From contig JAKPHK010000026.1 in assembly GCA_029550345.1 (NCBI GenBank), forward strand, positions 1 to 56,210: a stretch of DNA of 56,210 bases. Reading direction: 5' to 3'. The stretch comes from Pseudomonadota bacterium. Its GTDB lineage: Bacteria; Pseudomonadota; Alphaproteobacteria; Sphingomonadales; Sphingomonadaceae. How positions within the stretch are numbered: position 1 is the first letter of the stretch; every line of letters starts with the position of its first letter. This document shows positions 44,517-52,473 of this stretch, piece after piece. The notes beneath the pieces are model-generated. The model was not told the origin of the DNA, ran no database searches, and saw only the letters and a list, made by a program, of their open reading frames with translations. Made by a program: the position numbers and the translations under genes.

Positions 44517-44963
44517 ATGAGCGAAAAGATTATCTGGTGGGGCGGAACGCTTCCCGACCTTGCGGCGATGACGCAGGCCGGAGCGGATTCGATGGGCGGC
44601 TTTCTCGGCATCGAATTCATCGATTGCGGGAACGACTGGATAAAGGCGCGAATGCCGGTCAATGCCCATACCCGGCAACCGTTCGGCAGGCTGCACGGCG
44701 GTGCATCGGTGGCACTTGCCGAAACGATCGGATCGGTGGCGGCTGGCTGGTCGGTCGATATGGATCGGTTTGTCGGCGTCGGCATGGAAATCAACGCGAA
44801 CCACATCCGCCCGGCCTATGACGGCTTCGTCTATGCCACGGCCCGCCCCGAATCGCTCGGCCGGACCACGCAGGTCTGGTCGATCCGGATCGAGGATGAG
44901 GGTGGAAAGTTGGTCTGCATCTCGCGCTTCACCGTTGCGGTAATCGCGCTGGACCGCAAATAG
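44517..44963 (+). CDS. PaaI-type hotdog thioesterase
   Basis: 148 residues from ATG 44517; ATG 44505 is possible, and neither has a strong ribosome-binding site. The single hotdog domain has FGRLHGGASVALAETIGSVAA, in which the HGG helix is the PaaI-family mark, and VGVGMEINANHIRPAYDGFV in the next strands. It would hydrolyse an acyl-CoA in the cytosol. It follows the monooxygenase by 73 bases. Confidence 0.88.
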   Translation: MSEKIIWWGGTLPDLAAMTQAGADSMGGFLGIEFIDCGNDWIKARMPVNAHTRQPFGRLHGGASVALAETIGSVAAGWSVDMDRFVGVGMEINANHIRPAYDGFVYATARPESLGRTTQVWSIRIEDEGGKLVCISRFTVAVIALDRK

Positions 44964-45243
44964 CGCGGGCCCGGCTTTCCAAGACCGCTGGAATCGCCAA
45001 CCAATCCACCCGCTCCCAACGGTTGATCGCCCCGCACAGCGCTACGCCAAACAGCGGGCGCGCTGATGGTCCCCACGTAAGATCGTGGATGGATCGCCGG
45101 AACAAGGCGGACCTACGTGTATCAAAATCAAATGGTGCAACCGGTCGCGCAATGCCTGGGACAAGCAGCATGATCGCGATACCAAATCGATTGACGAATC
45201 TCGCACAATGTTGTGAAGGGCGCCCTCTGCCACGGCTGCCAAA

Positions 45244-45317
45244 GCGGGTATAGCATAGTGGTAATGCACCAGCTTCCCAAGCTGGCTAGAGGGGTTCGAT
45301 TCCCCTTACCCGCTCCA
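45244..45317 (+). tRNA. tRNA-Gly (anticodon CCC)
   Basis: A 74-base cloverleaf: acceptor GCGGGTA/TACCCGC, D-arm GCAT...ATGC, anticodon stem CCAGC/GCTGG with loop TTCCCAA (anticodon CCC at 45276-45278), variable CTAG, T-arm AGGGG-TTCGATT-CCCCT, discriminator T and encoded CCA at the end. It decodes GGG. It is followed at once by mobile-element remnants. Confidence 0.95.
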
Positions 45318-45359
45318 GCCCTTCCGTCCCTGAAAAGCCCCTGTCATCTCGACAAAACC

Positions 45360-45512
45360 CAGGAAATCCAGGACGTGTTCGATCACGTCGAGATGCTCTA
45401 TAACCCGGTGCGCAAGCTGGTCAGGAACGGGATGCTGTCACCCCTCGCGTTCGAACGGCAGCAGATTTTGAAAGCGGGAAGTGTCTGGAAAACCAGGCGC
45501 TATTCAGGTTGA
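45360..45512 (+). mobile_element. Remnant of an IS3-family transposase (C-terminal end)
   Basis: The frame ending in TGA at 45510-45512 reads DVFDHVEMLYNPVRKLVRNGML, then SPLAFERQQ and KTRRYSG. This resembles the C-terminus of IS3-family OrfB transposases (FxYIExFYNxxRxHxxxGxLSPxxFE). Upstream in the same frame there is no catalytic domain, only the tRNA region, so the element is a fragment. It abuts the integrase stub on the opposite strand. Confidence 0.7.
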
Positions 45513-45668
45513 ACCCAGGCCGACGTCACGCCTACCGCCTTCGATGCGAACGCGGAGAATCCAGCCCTTCGGTCCGCCCGCCGCAACATTAAGGATCAGA
45601 CCATCGCCATCGACGTACCGGCCCGGCGTGGTGAGGTTCTTGATCTCGGTTGCGGTGAGCTGCCCCAT
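45504..45668 (-). pseudogene. N-terminal stub of a P4-type tyrosine integrase
   Basis: From ATG 45668 the frame reads LTATEIKNLTTPGRYVDGDGLILNV, then GWILRVRIEGGRRDVGLGS, and stops. This is the DUF4102-like N-terminal arm of P4/prophage integrases; the catalytic domain is missing. The break coincides with the end of the transposase fragment (about 45505-45512), so an insertion or recombination event removed the rest. A tRNA next door is the usual target of such integrases. Confidence 0.75.
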
Positions 45669-45698
45669 GCTCGAGTTCCTCGTCGTTTTGCCCACCAT

Positions 45699-46058
45699 TT
45701 TTCCACCAACAGTGGTGGGGAAAGGTGGATGAGCGTGGACGGAGCCTACGCCGTAAACACAGGGAATTTAGCCGTTTTTTGGGAGTTTTTGAAGGGTCAA
45801 AATAGGGGATGGTGGCGGAGCGGGAGGGCGCAAGAGGTTTCGTTTATAATATTGATCACGAGAGGTATTTTCATAAATCGTGGGCTCTCCCCCCACACTT
45901 GCCCCCTAGCCCTTCCAATCGTTGCTTTTGATTGCCCCGCGTTGCCAAAGTCCCTCCGAGCTCAATCGTGTAAGTGACCGCAGAAGGTTGCTGCAACCGC
46001 GAAAAATGAAATCAGCGTCGACTCATCAGACATAGCATTTCTGAGGTCAGGAACCCGC
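45699..46058. other. Gene-free, AT-richer stretch between integrase stub and moeA2
   Basis: 360 bases with visibly lower GC than the window (for example around 45750-45800 and 45835-45885, with runs such as TTTATAATATT). An open frame on the plus strand (45729-45977) has no recognisable content. I saw no repeat of the tRNA 3' end that would mark an attachment site. Likely island debris or non-coding DNA. Confidence 0.5.
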
Positions 46059-47243
46059 CTAGAATGCGAGCGCCACCATCCGTTCGTCGCAATGGGAAGC
46101 CTTCCCCGCAGGATCGCGCCGGACCAGCCATCTTGCCTGGCCCAGTGGAGCCTGGGCCGAGGAATCCTGATTTGCGAGCAGCACCAGGCCCGACTTGGAG
46201 AGGGCTGAGCGAACGAATGTGGTTCGGCCTTCCGGAATAGGAAATGCCTGTTCTGCCGGGAGCGGGACCCACTCCAGCACATCTTCAACCGAACGGCCCT
46301 GCAGCAATCCTAGCAGCGGAGCAAGGAACAGCCGCGCGGTGACCATTGCCGAGCCGGGATTACCAGGGAGCCCAACCACCCACCGTCCCTGCGACCGCCC
46401 GATCCACACCGGTTTACCGGGCTTGATCGCAACCTTCGAAAACAGAAGCTCAAGCTCTTGCTCGGCGAACATGGCTTTGGCGAAGTCACGTTCGCCAACC
46501 GATGCACCCCCAGTGACAACCACGACGTTGGCGACGGCGAGAGCCTTGTCCGCCAACTGCCGAAGTGTCACAGGATCGTCAGTGCCACTAAGCCTGGCCT
46601 CGATAGTGCCCCCGTATTCCCCTGCTAACGCAGCCACCCCAAAGGAAACCGATTCAGGGATCTTCAGGGCATCGTCGCGCGCCAGTCCAGGCGGTACCAA
46701 CTCATCCCCGGTGGCGATGATAGCCACCCGGGGGCACTTGCTCACCTCTACGACGGCGCGGTCCGCCCCAGCCAGGGCCACGATCGCACCCGGATCAAGC
46801 AGAGTGCCGGACTTGAGGAGCAAGTCTCCTGCGCCAAAATCGATTCCCGCCGGGCGCACGTGCCAGCCGGGGCCGAACGCCTGCATGATCGTCATCGTCG
46901 CCTCGTCTGCCGCGCAGTTCTCCTGCATGATGACGCGGTCGGCTCCATCAGGCAGCGCGGCGCCGGTGAATATCCGCACGCATTCCCCAGCCGAAAGCGC
47001 TGGTGGCAAAGGATGACCGGCAAAACTCTTGCCGATGACCCGCAAGCTGGCTCCGACGCGCGCATCGGCATCGCGCAAGGCAAAGCCATCCATCGCCGAG
47101 ACCGCACGGCGCGGCGATGAGACCACGGCATGGACGTCTTCGGCAAGGACCCGCCCGTGTGCCGCGGCGAGTTCAGCCTGTTCCGAACCGAGTGGTCTGA
47201 CATTGTCCGCCAGCAGCGCAAGCGCCTCGTCGAATTCTATCAT
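46059..47243 (-). CDS. moeA: Molybdopterin molybdenumtransferase MoeA (second copy, nar operon)
   Basis: About 394 residues from ATG 47243, chosen because it gives the same ATGA overlap with moaB as in the first copy; ATG 47249 is also possible. AVSAMDGFAL, IFTGAALPDGADRVIMQEN, ATGDELVPPG, VTGGASVGERDFAKA, KPGKPVWIGR and GLPGNPGSAM are all present. Last gene of the nar operon; dedicated supply of molybdenum cofactor to NarG is the likely reason for the duplicate. Confidence 0.93.
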   Translation of the reverse strand: MIEFDEALALLADNVRPLGSEQAELAAAHGRVLAEDVHAVVSSPRRAVSAMDGFALRDADARVGASLRVIGKSFAGHPLPPALSAGECVRIFTGAALPDGADRVIMQENCAADEATMTIMQAFGPGWHVRPAGIDFGAGDLLLKSGTLLDPGAIVALAGADRAVVEVSKCPRVAIIATGDELVPPGLARDDALKIPESVSFGVAALAGEYGGTIEARLSGTDDPVTLRQLADKALAVANVVVVTGGASVGERDFAKAMFAEQELELLFSKVAIKPGKPVWIGRSQGRWVVGLPGNPGSAMVTARLFLAPLLGLLQGRSVEDVLEWVPLPAEQAFPIPEGRTTFVRSALSKSGLVLLANQDSSAQAPLGQARWLVRRDPAGKASHCDERMVALAF

Positions 47244-47776
47244 GCGCATACATCCCGCAGCCGCGGCAAGGCACCGGCGATCGAGCAGGGCTTGTGGCGG
47301 CTGTCGAATTCCAGTTCCAGCAGGCCGTCCCAGGCATCGCGGCAGGCCCCGGTGGATCCCGGCACGCAGAAGATGAAGGCATCTCCGGCCTGCCCGGCAA
47401 AGGCGCGCGACTGCATCGAGGCAACACCGACCGTCTGCAGGCTCTTGCTGTGGAAAGCGACCGAGAACCCGTCCATTTCGCGGCGCAGCAGCGGCCTGAC
47501 CGCTTCGGGCGTATTGTCGCGCGGCGAAAAGCCGGTCCCGCCGGTGGTCAGGATGATCTCGATCTCGGGGCGTTTCAGCCAGGCTTCGAGTTGGGCGCGG
47601 ATTGCCGCGATATCGTCGGTCACGATGGCGCGGTCGTGCAGGACATGCCCGGCGCCAACCAGCCGCTCGGCCAGCAATGCACCAGAGGTGTCGGTGGCAA
47701 GGCTGCGGGTGTCGGAAATTGTCAACACCGCCATGCCGAGTGGATGGAACGGCAGCTCAGTATCAATTCCAGGCAT
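47240..47776 (-). CDS. moaB: Molybdenum cofactor biosynthesis protein B (second copy, nar operon)
   Basis: 178 residues, the same length as the copy at 17208-17744 and gaplessly alignable by eye. The molybdopterin loop TGGTGFSPRDNTPEA is intact, as are SRAFAGQ and VPGSTGACRDAWD. It starts 2 bases after moaA stops and is coupled by ATGA to moeA. Confidence 0.93.
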   Translation of the reverse strand: MPGIDTELPFHPLGMAVLTISDTRSLATDTSGALLAERLVGAGHVLHDRAIVTDDIAAIRAQLEAWLKRPEIEIILTTGGTGFSPRDNTPEAVRPLLRREMDGFSVAFHSKSLQTVGVASMQSRAFAGQAGDAFIFCVPGSTGACRDAWDGLLELEFDSRHKPCSIAGALPRLRDVCA

Positions 47777-47778
47777 GG

Positions 47779-48765
47779 TTACCCTCCGATCGACGCCAGG
47801 TGCGGCGTCGCGCCGCTGTCTCCAGCGTGCAGGCGATGCGCCGGGGCCTTGGTGGCGGTCAGCGCGGCGATGCGGGCGGTCAGCAGTTCGATCTGGTCAT
47901 CGCTGGCCAGTAGCGGGCGCAGGTCGATCCCGTGATCGCCGAACAGGCAGAGGTGCAGCTTGCCGCGCGCCGACACCCGCAGACGATTGCAGGTGGCGCA
48001 GAAATCCTTCGAATAGGGCGCGATGATCCCGATCCGCCCTGGCTCACCCGCCCGGGCGTAGTCCACCGCAGGCCCGGCCCCGGCCTCGCGCAGGAGCGGC
48101 TGCCAGCCGAGCGTTTCCAGCCTCGCGGCGATCTCTGCCCCGGCCAGATGGTGGCGTTCAAAGAAGGCCGGGTTGTCGTTGGTGCGCATGACTTCGATGA
48201 AGCGCAGCGCCAGATCGTGTTGCTGGACGAAGGCGATGAAGGCGTCCAGCTCATCATCGTTGACCCCGCGCATCAGCACGCTGTTCAGCTTGATCGAGGC
48301 GATTCCGGCCTGCCGCGCGGCGGCGATTCCGGCCAGCACCTCGCCCAGCCGGTCATGTCCGGTGATCGCGGCGAACCGCGCCGGATCGAGCGAATCGACG
48401 CTGATGTTGAGCGCCGAGATTTCCGCTGCGGCATAATCGGCCGCACGTTCAGCCAGACGATAGCCGTTGGTGGTCATCGCCAGCTTGCGGATCCCCGGCG
48501 TGGCGGCCACCGTGGCGGCCAGGTCCAGCAGTTCGGCGCGCAGGCTTGGCTCACCCCCGGTCAGGCGGACTTTCCACAGGCCCAGCTGCGCAAAGGCCGC
48601 GATCAGCCGCCCGGTTTCCCGGACCGTCAGGTTGGCGGGCAGACCCGCCTGCTTGCGATAGCCATCGGGCAGGCAGTAGGAACAGCGAAAGTTGCACACA
48701 TCCGTCAGCGACAGGCGCAGGTATTCAAATCGGCGACCGTGGCCATCGGTGAGCGGCTGGACCAT
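47779..48765 (-). CDS. moaA: GTP 3',8-cyclase (molybdenum cofactor biosynthesis protein A)
   Basis: 328 residues from ATG 48765, placed just after the ppiC stop. Radical SAM enzyme that makes the first intermediate of molybdopterin from GTP. The N-terminal cluster is Cys24, Cys28, Cys31 (CNFRCSYC). The C-terminal cluster is Cys256, Cys259 and Cys273 (CATCNRLR...LCLF). The protein ends in the essential Gly-Gly. RLTGGEP, TTNG and SVDSLD are also present. Confidence 0.95.
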   Translation of the reverse strand: MVQPLTDGHGRRFEYLRLSLTDVCNFRCSYCLPDGYRKQAGLPANLTVRETGRLIAAFAQLGLWKVRLTGGEPSLRAELLDLAATVAATPGIRKLAMTTNGYRLAERAADYAAAEISALNISVDSLDPARFAAITGHDRLGEVLAGIAAARQAGIASIKLNSVLMRGVNDDELDAFIAFVQQHDLALRFIEVMRTNDNPAFFERHHLAGAEIAARLETLGWQPLLREAGAGPAVDYARAGEPGRIGIIAPYSKDFCATCNRLRVSARGKLHLCLFGDHGIDLRPLLASDDQIELLTARIAALTATKAPAHRLHAGDSGATPHLASIGG

Positions 48766-48766
48766 G

Positions 48767-49567
48767 CTATTGCACCATGGCTCCCTCAGCCCCGGCAATC
48801 GCAACCCCGCTGACGCCAGCCTGCCCCGCCAGAATCGCGATGTACTGGGCCACGGCGCGGCGATAGCTGGCTTCCTCAAGATAGGCCGCAATCGCTTCCT
48901 GCACCGCCTCGAACGGCAACTGCCGCGCTTCGGCCCGGCGGCCCGAACGGATCACGTGGACGCCGAAGCGGGTTTTGACCGGCTGGGTGCAGAGCGTGTT
49001 CTCCGGCAGAGCGAACAGCGCCTCCTCGAACGGCTTGACCATCTGCCCCGGCCCGACCTGCCCCAGGTTGCCGCCTTGTTCGCGTGAGGGGCAGGCGGAC
49101 CGGGTACGCGCCAGTTCGGCAAAGCGATCCGGATCGGCCTGCAACTGCCGGATCAGGGTGCGGGCATCGCCGGTGGCCAGGCCCATGGCAAAGTCATCCG
49201 CCGGATCAGCCTCGATCAGGATATGCGCCGCCTCGACCAGCACGGGCGAGGTGAAGCGGGTCCGGTGCGTGTCATAGTAGCGGCGGCATGCGGCCTCGTC
49301 GGCCTGAGGGACGCGCACTTCCTGCTCCAGCAGGGCGTCGATCCGGGCGTCTTCCTCGGTCAGCGGGCGTCCATCCGGATCGAGCCGTTCGTCCCCGGCG
49401 ATGCCCAGCCGCTCCGCCTCGTCCAGCAGCAACTGGCGGACGGCCAGGGCCTCTGCCGCGGCGTTCCAGGCCGCTGCGGCATCCGGGGCGGGATGGTGCT
49501 GGGCTTCCGCCGCGATGGCCTCGGCGGGGATTTCCCGCCCGCCGACAATGACTGGTTCAGCATTCAT
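48767..49567 (-). CDS. Parvulin-type peptidyl-prolyl isomerase (PpiC/NifM-like) in the nar operon
   Basis: 266 residues with no signal peptide, so cytosolic. An N-terminal helical part (about 1-100) precedes a rotamase domain: EAAHILIEADP, CPSREQGGNLGQVGPGQMV, PFEEALFALPENTL and TRFGVHVIRS. This layout is typical of PpiC-like proteins that travel with narGHJI and are believed to help fold nitrate reductase. It overlaps narI by ATGA. Confidence 0.9.
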   Translation of the reverse strand: MNAEPVIVGGREIPAEAIAAEAQHHPAPDAAAAWNAAAEALAVRQLLLDEAERLGIAGDERLDPDGRPLTEEDARIDALLEQEVRVPQADEAACRRYYDTHRTRFTSPVLVEAAHILIEADPADDFAMGLATGDARTLIRQLQADPDRFAELARTRSACPSREQGGNLGQVGPGQMVKPFEEALFALPENTLCTQPVKTRFGVHVIRSGRRAEARQLPFEAVQEAIAAYLEEASYRRAVAQYIAILAGQAGVSGVAIAGAEGAMVQ

Positions 49568-50259
49568 CGGACCAGCTTCCTTGAACGGACCACCTGGTAT
49601 CCCGGCCTCCAGACATACCGCACCGGGGCGCTGAGCATGTGGACCAGCCGGGTAAAGGGGAACAGGAACAGGATGGTGAGGCCCATGAACAGGTGCAACT
49701 TGAACACCAGCGCCACGTCGGCGATCTGATCCGCCGCGCCGGAGCGGAAGGTAAAGATGCCCTGCGCCCAGTTCATGAACTTGACCATTTCATGCCCGTC
49801 GAGATGCTGCATCGACAGCGGGATCGTGGCAAGGCCAAGCGCCAGCTGCGCCCACAGCAGCAGGATGATCATGTTGTCGGCAAAGCTGGACGCGGCGCGG
49901 ATGCGCGGGTCGAAGAAGCGGCGGTGGATCAGCAGGGTGGCCCCGACGATCCCCAGCACCCCGGCAAAACCGCCCGCGACAATCGCGAGCAATTGCTTGG
50001 CCCCGTGGCTGATCCCCAGCGCGTCGAACACGGCAATCGGGGTCAACAGGCCAACCACGTGACCAGCGAAGATCATCAGCACGCCAAGATGGAACAAGAC
50101 CGAACCGACGATCAACTGCTTGCGGCGCAAGAGCTGGCTCGATCCGGCGCGCCACGAATAGGGCTCGCGGTCGTAGCGGATCACCGATCCCACCGCGAGG
50201 ACGGCGAGTGCGATGTAGGGATAGATCCCGAACAGCAGGTGATGGATGAATTCAGCCAT
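49564..50259 (-). CDS. narI: Respiratory nitrate reductase gamma subunit
   Basis: 231 residues with five membrane helices. NarI oxidises quinol and passes electrons to NarH. The four heme b ligands are at His57, His67 (HLGVLMIFAGH), His189 and His207 (KLHLFMG...RLVHML). Length matches E. coli NarI (about 225). Overlaps narJ by 8 bases. Confidence 0.95.
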   Translation of the reverse strand: MAEFIHHLLFGIYPYIALAVLAVGSVIRYDREPYSWRAGSSQLLRRKQLIVGSVLFHLGVLMIFAGHVVGLLTPIAVFDALGISHGAKQLLAIVAGGFAGVLGIVGATLLIHRRFFDPRIRAASSFADNMIILLLWAQLALGLATIPLSMQHLDGHEMVKFMNWAQGIFTFRSGAADQIADVALVFKLHLFMGLTILFLFPFTRLVHMLSAPVRYVWRPGYQVVRSRKLVR

Positions 50260-50947
50260 GAGCGTGGCTCCTCACAGGTTCCTGGGCAAGCATGCGGTCA
50301 ACCATTCCCGCGACTTGCGGGCAGTCGGCGCTGCCGGGTGCGGTAGGCGCATCGAAGCGGATCTGCTCCTCCTCCCACGCGGCATCGAGCGCGGCGAGGT
50401 CATCGGGATCATCCGCCGGGGCGATCTCGAACGCCTCACCGCCAGCTCCGGCCAGATCGGCCAGAATCCGCATCGGCGCGGCATAGGGCGTGCCCTTCTC
50501 TTCCAGCCGGTCGGCCAGCGCGGAAAGGATCACCCCCGGCTGGGCCAGTTCCTCCGCCGCCTGGGCAGAGGGCAGGACCGAGAGGTATTCCAGGAACAGC
50601 GGCAGGTAGTCGGGCAGTTCCTTGGCCGCGATTTCCAGCCCTTGCGCTTCATAACGGTCACGCAGATCGACCATGGCCTGCCCCCGGTCGCGGCTTTCGC
50701 CGTGAACGTGCTCGAACAGGTGGAGCGATACCGCCCGGCCTCGGTCAAACAGGCCGACATAGCGTTCCTGGGCATCGAGCAGGTCGGCGCTGGCGAGAGC
50801 GTCCAGCAGCGGTTGCAATGAGGCGCGCTGGTCGGACGACAGCAGTCCGTCATCGGCCAGCGCACCGGCCAGTTCCGGCACGGCCTGCTGCACCGCCTCG
50901 TCGGGATAGCGCAGCAGCGCGGACAGGATGCGAAGGGTCAGGCGCAT
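50252..50947 (-). CDS. narJ: Nitrate reductase molybdenum cofactor assembly chaperone
   Basis: 231 residues, all-helical TorD/NarJ fold. ERYVGLFDRGRAVSLHLFEHVHGESRDRGQAMVDL is the conserved core, and ELPDYLPLFLEYLS is the second helix block. NarJ binds NarG and helps cofactor insertion and membrane docking; it is not part of the final enzyme. Shares one base with narH. Confidence 0.95.
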   Translation of the reverse strand: MRLTLRILSALLRYPDEAVQQAVPELAGALADDGLLSSDQRASLQPLLDALASADLLDAQERYVGLFDRGRAVSLHLFEHVHGESRDRGQAMVDLRDRYEAQGLEIAAKELPDYLPLFLEYLSVLPSAQAAEELAQPGVILSALADRLEEKGTPYAAPMRILADLAGAGGEAFEIAPADDPDDLAALDAAWEEEQIRFDAPTAPGSADCPQVAGMVDRMLAQEPVRSHAHG

Positions 50948-52473
50948 CAGAACACCTCCGTCGGGGTTTGCAGCTTCTTGCGGGCCGGAGCACCGAACAG
51001 GTTGGTGTCATTAGACCCGCCCGAACAGCCATTGCCGAACGAGAATCCGCAGCCACCCTTTTCGTCATACATGTCCTCGGCACCCTCGCGGTGGCCGGTC
51101 GGGATGACGAAGCGGTCCTCGTAATTGGCGATCGCCATCACGTGGTACATTTCCTCGATCTGGGCGGGCGTCAGGCCAACTTCGCGGGCGATGCCTTCAT
51201 CGACGACGCCGTCCACGGTCTTGGCGCGCATGTAGCCGCGCATCGCCAGCATCCGTTCCAGCGCGTCGACCACCGGGGCTTCCTTGCCCGCGGTCAACAG
51301 GTTGGCGAGGTATTTCACGGGAATGCGCAAGCTGCGGACATCGGGCATGCCGTTGCGTGCGGCGATCTTGCCCGCGCTGGCCGCCGAACTGATCGGGGAG
51401 AGCGGCGGCACGTACCAGACCATCGGCAGGGTGCGGTATTCGGGATGGAGCGGGAAGGCGACTTTCCATTCCATCGCCATCTTCCACACCGGCGAATGGC
51501 GCGCGGCTTCCAGCCAGGCTTCGGGCACGCCATCCTTGCGCGCCTGTTCGATCACCGCCGGATCGTTGGGGTCCAGGAAGATGTCGAGCTGGGCCTGATA
51601 GAGGTCCTCGACATGCTCGGCGCTGGCCGCTTCCTCGATCCGGTCGGCATCATACAGCATCACGCCAAGGTAGCGGATGCGCCCGACGCAGGTTTCGCTG
51701 CACACGGTCGGCTCGCCCGCCTCGATCCGAGGATAGCAGAAGATGCACTTCTCGCTCTTGCCGGTCTTCCAGTTGAAGTAGATCTTCTTGTAAGGACAGC
51801 CCGAGACGCACATGCGCCAGCCCCTGCACTTTTCCTGGTCGATCAGGACAATTCCGTCCTCTTCGCGCTTGTAGATCGAACCGGAGGGGCAGGCCGCGAC
51901 GCACGTGGGGTTCAGGCAGTGCTCGCACAGCCGCGGCAGGTACATCATAAAGGTGTTTTCGAACTGGCCGTAGATCTCCTTCTGCACCCCTTCGAAGTTG
52001 TAATCGGCCGAGCGCCTGGAGAACTCGCCACCCAGGATTTCCTCCCAGTTCGGGCCACCCTCGATCTTCTCCATCCGCTGGCCCGAAATCAGGCTGCGCG
52101 GACGGGCAGTGGGGAACGCCTTGCTCTCACCGGCGGATTGCAGGTGGCCGTAATCGAACGTGAAGGGTTCGTAATAATCGTCGATTTCCGGCAGGTCGGG
52201 GTTGGCGAAGATCTTCGCCAGCAGCCGCCACTTGCCGCCCATGCGCGGGCGGATCGAGCCGCTGGGCGTGCGCACCCAGCCGCCGTTCCAGCGATCCTGG
52301 TTTTCCCAGTCCTTGGGATAACCGATCCCCGGCTTCGTCTCGACGTTGTTGAACCAGGCGTATTCCATGCCTTCGCGGCTGGTCCACACGTTCTTGCAGG
52401 TCACCGAACAGGTGTGACAGCCAATGCACTTGTCGAGGTTCAGCACCTTGCCGATTTGCGCGCGGACTTTCAT
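50947..52473 (-). CDS. narH: Respiratory nitrate reductase beta subunit
   Basis: 508 residues. Carries the Fe-S relay from NarI to NarG. Four Cys clusters are visible: CIGCHTCSVTC (16-26), CEHCLNPTCVAACP, CRGWRMCVSGCP with the Trp that makes the 3Fe-4S centre, and CIFCYPRIEAGEPTVCSETC. The stop/start with narG is ATGA. It ends with a Gly/Cys-rich CGFSFGNGCSGG near the tail. Confidence 0.96.
   Translation of the reverse strand: MKVRAQIGKVLNLDKCIGCHTCSVTCKNVWTSREGMEYAWFNNVETKPGIGYPKDWENQDRWNGGWVRTPSGSIRPRMGGKWRLLAKIFANPDLPEIDDYYEPFTFDYGHLQSAGESKAFPTARPRSLISGQRMEKIEGGPNWEEILGGEFSRRSADYNFEGVQKEIYGQFENTFMMYLPRLCEHCLNPTCVAACPSGSIYKREEDGIVLIDQEKCRGWRMCVSGCPYKKIYFNWKTGKSEKCIFCYPRIEAGEPTVCSETCVGRIRYLGVMLYDADRIEEAASAEHVEDLYQAQLDIFLDPNDPAVIEQARKDGVPEAWLEAARHSPVWKMAMEWKVAFPLHPEYRTLPMVWYVPPLSPISSAASAGKIAARNGMPDVRSLRIPVKYLANLLTAGKEAPVVDALERMLAMRGYMRAKTVDGVVDEGIAREVGLTPAQIEEMYHVMAIANYEDRFVIPTGHREGAEDMYDEKGGCGFSFGNGCSGGSNDTNLFGAPARKKLQTPTEVF

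Noticed and set aside
45729..45977. Open frame of 82 codons in the AT-rich stretch
   Set aside because: No family recognised, no ribosome-binding site, and composition looks like debris.
45318..46058. A second copy of the tRNA 3' end (attachment site)
   Set aside because: Read by eye, no matching repeat of the tRNA 3' end was found in this stretch; it may lie outside the window.
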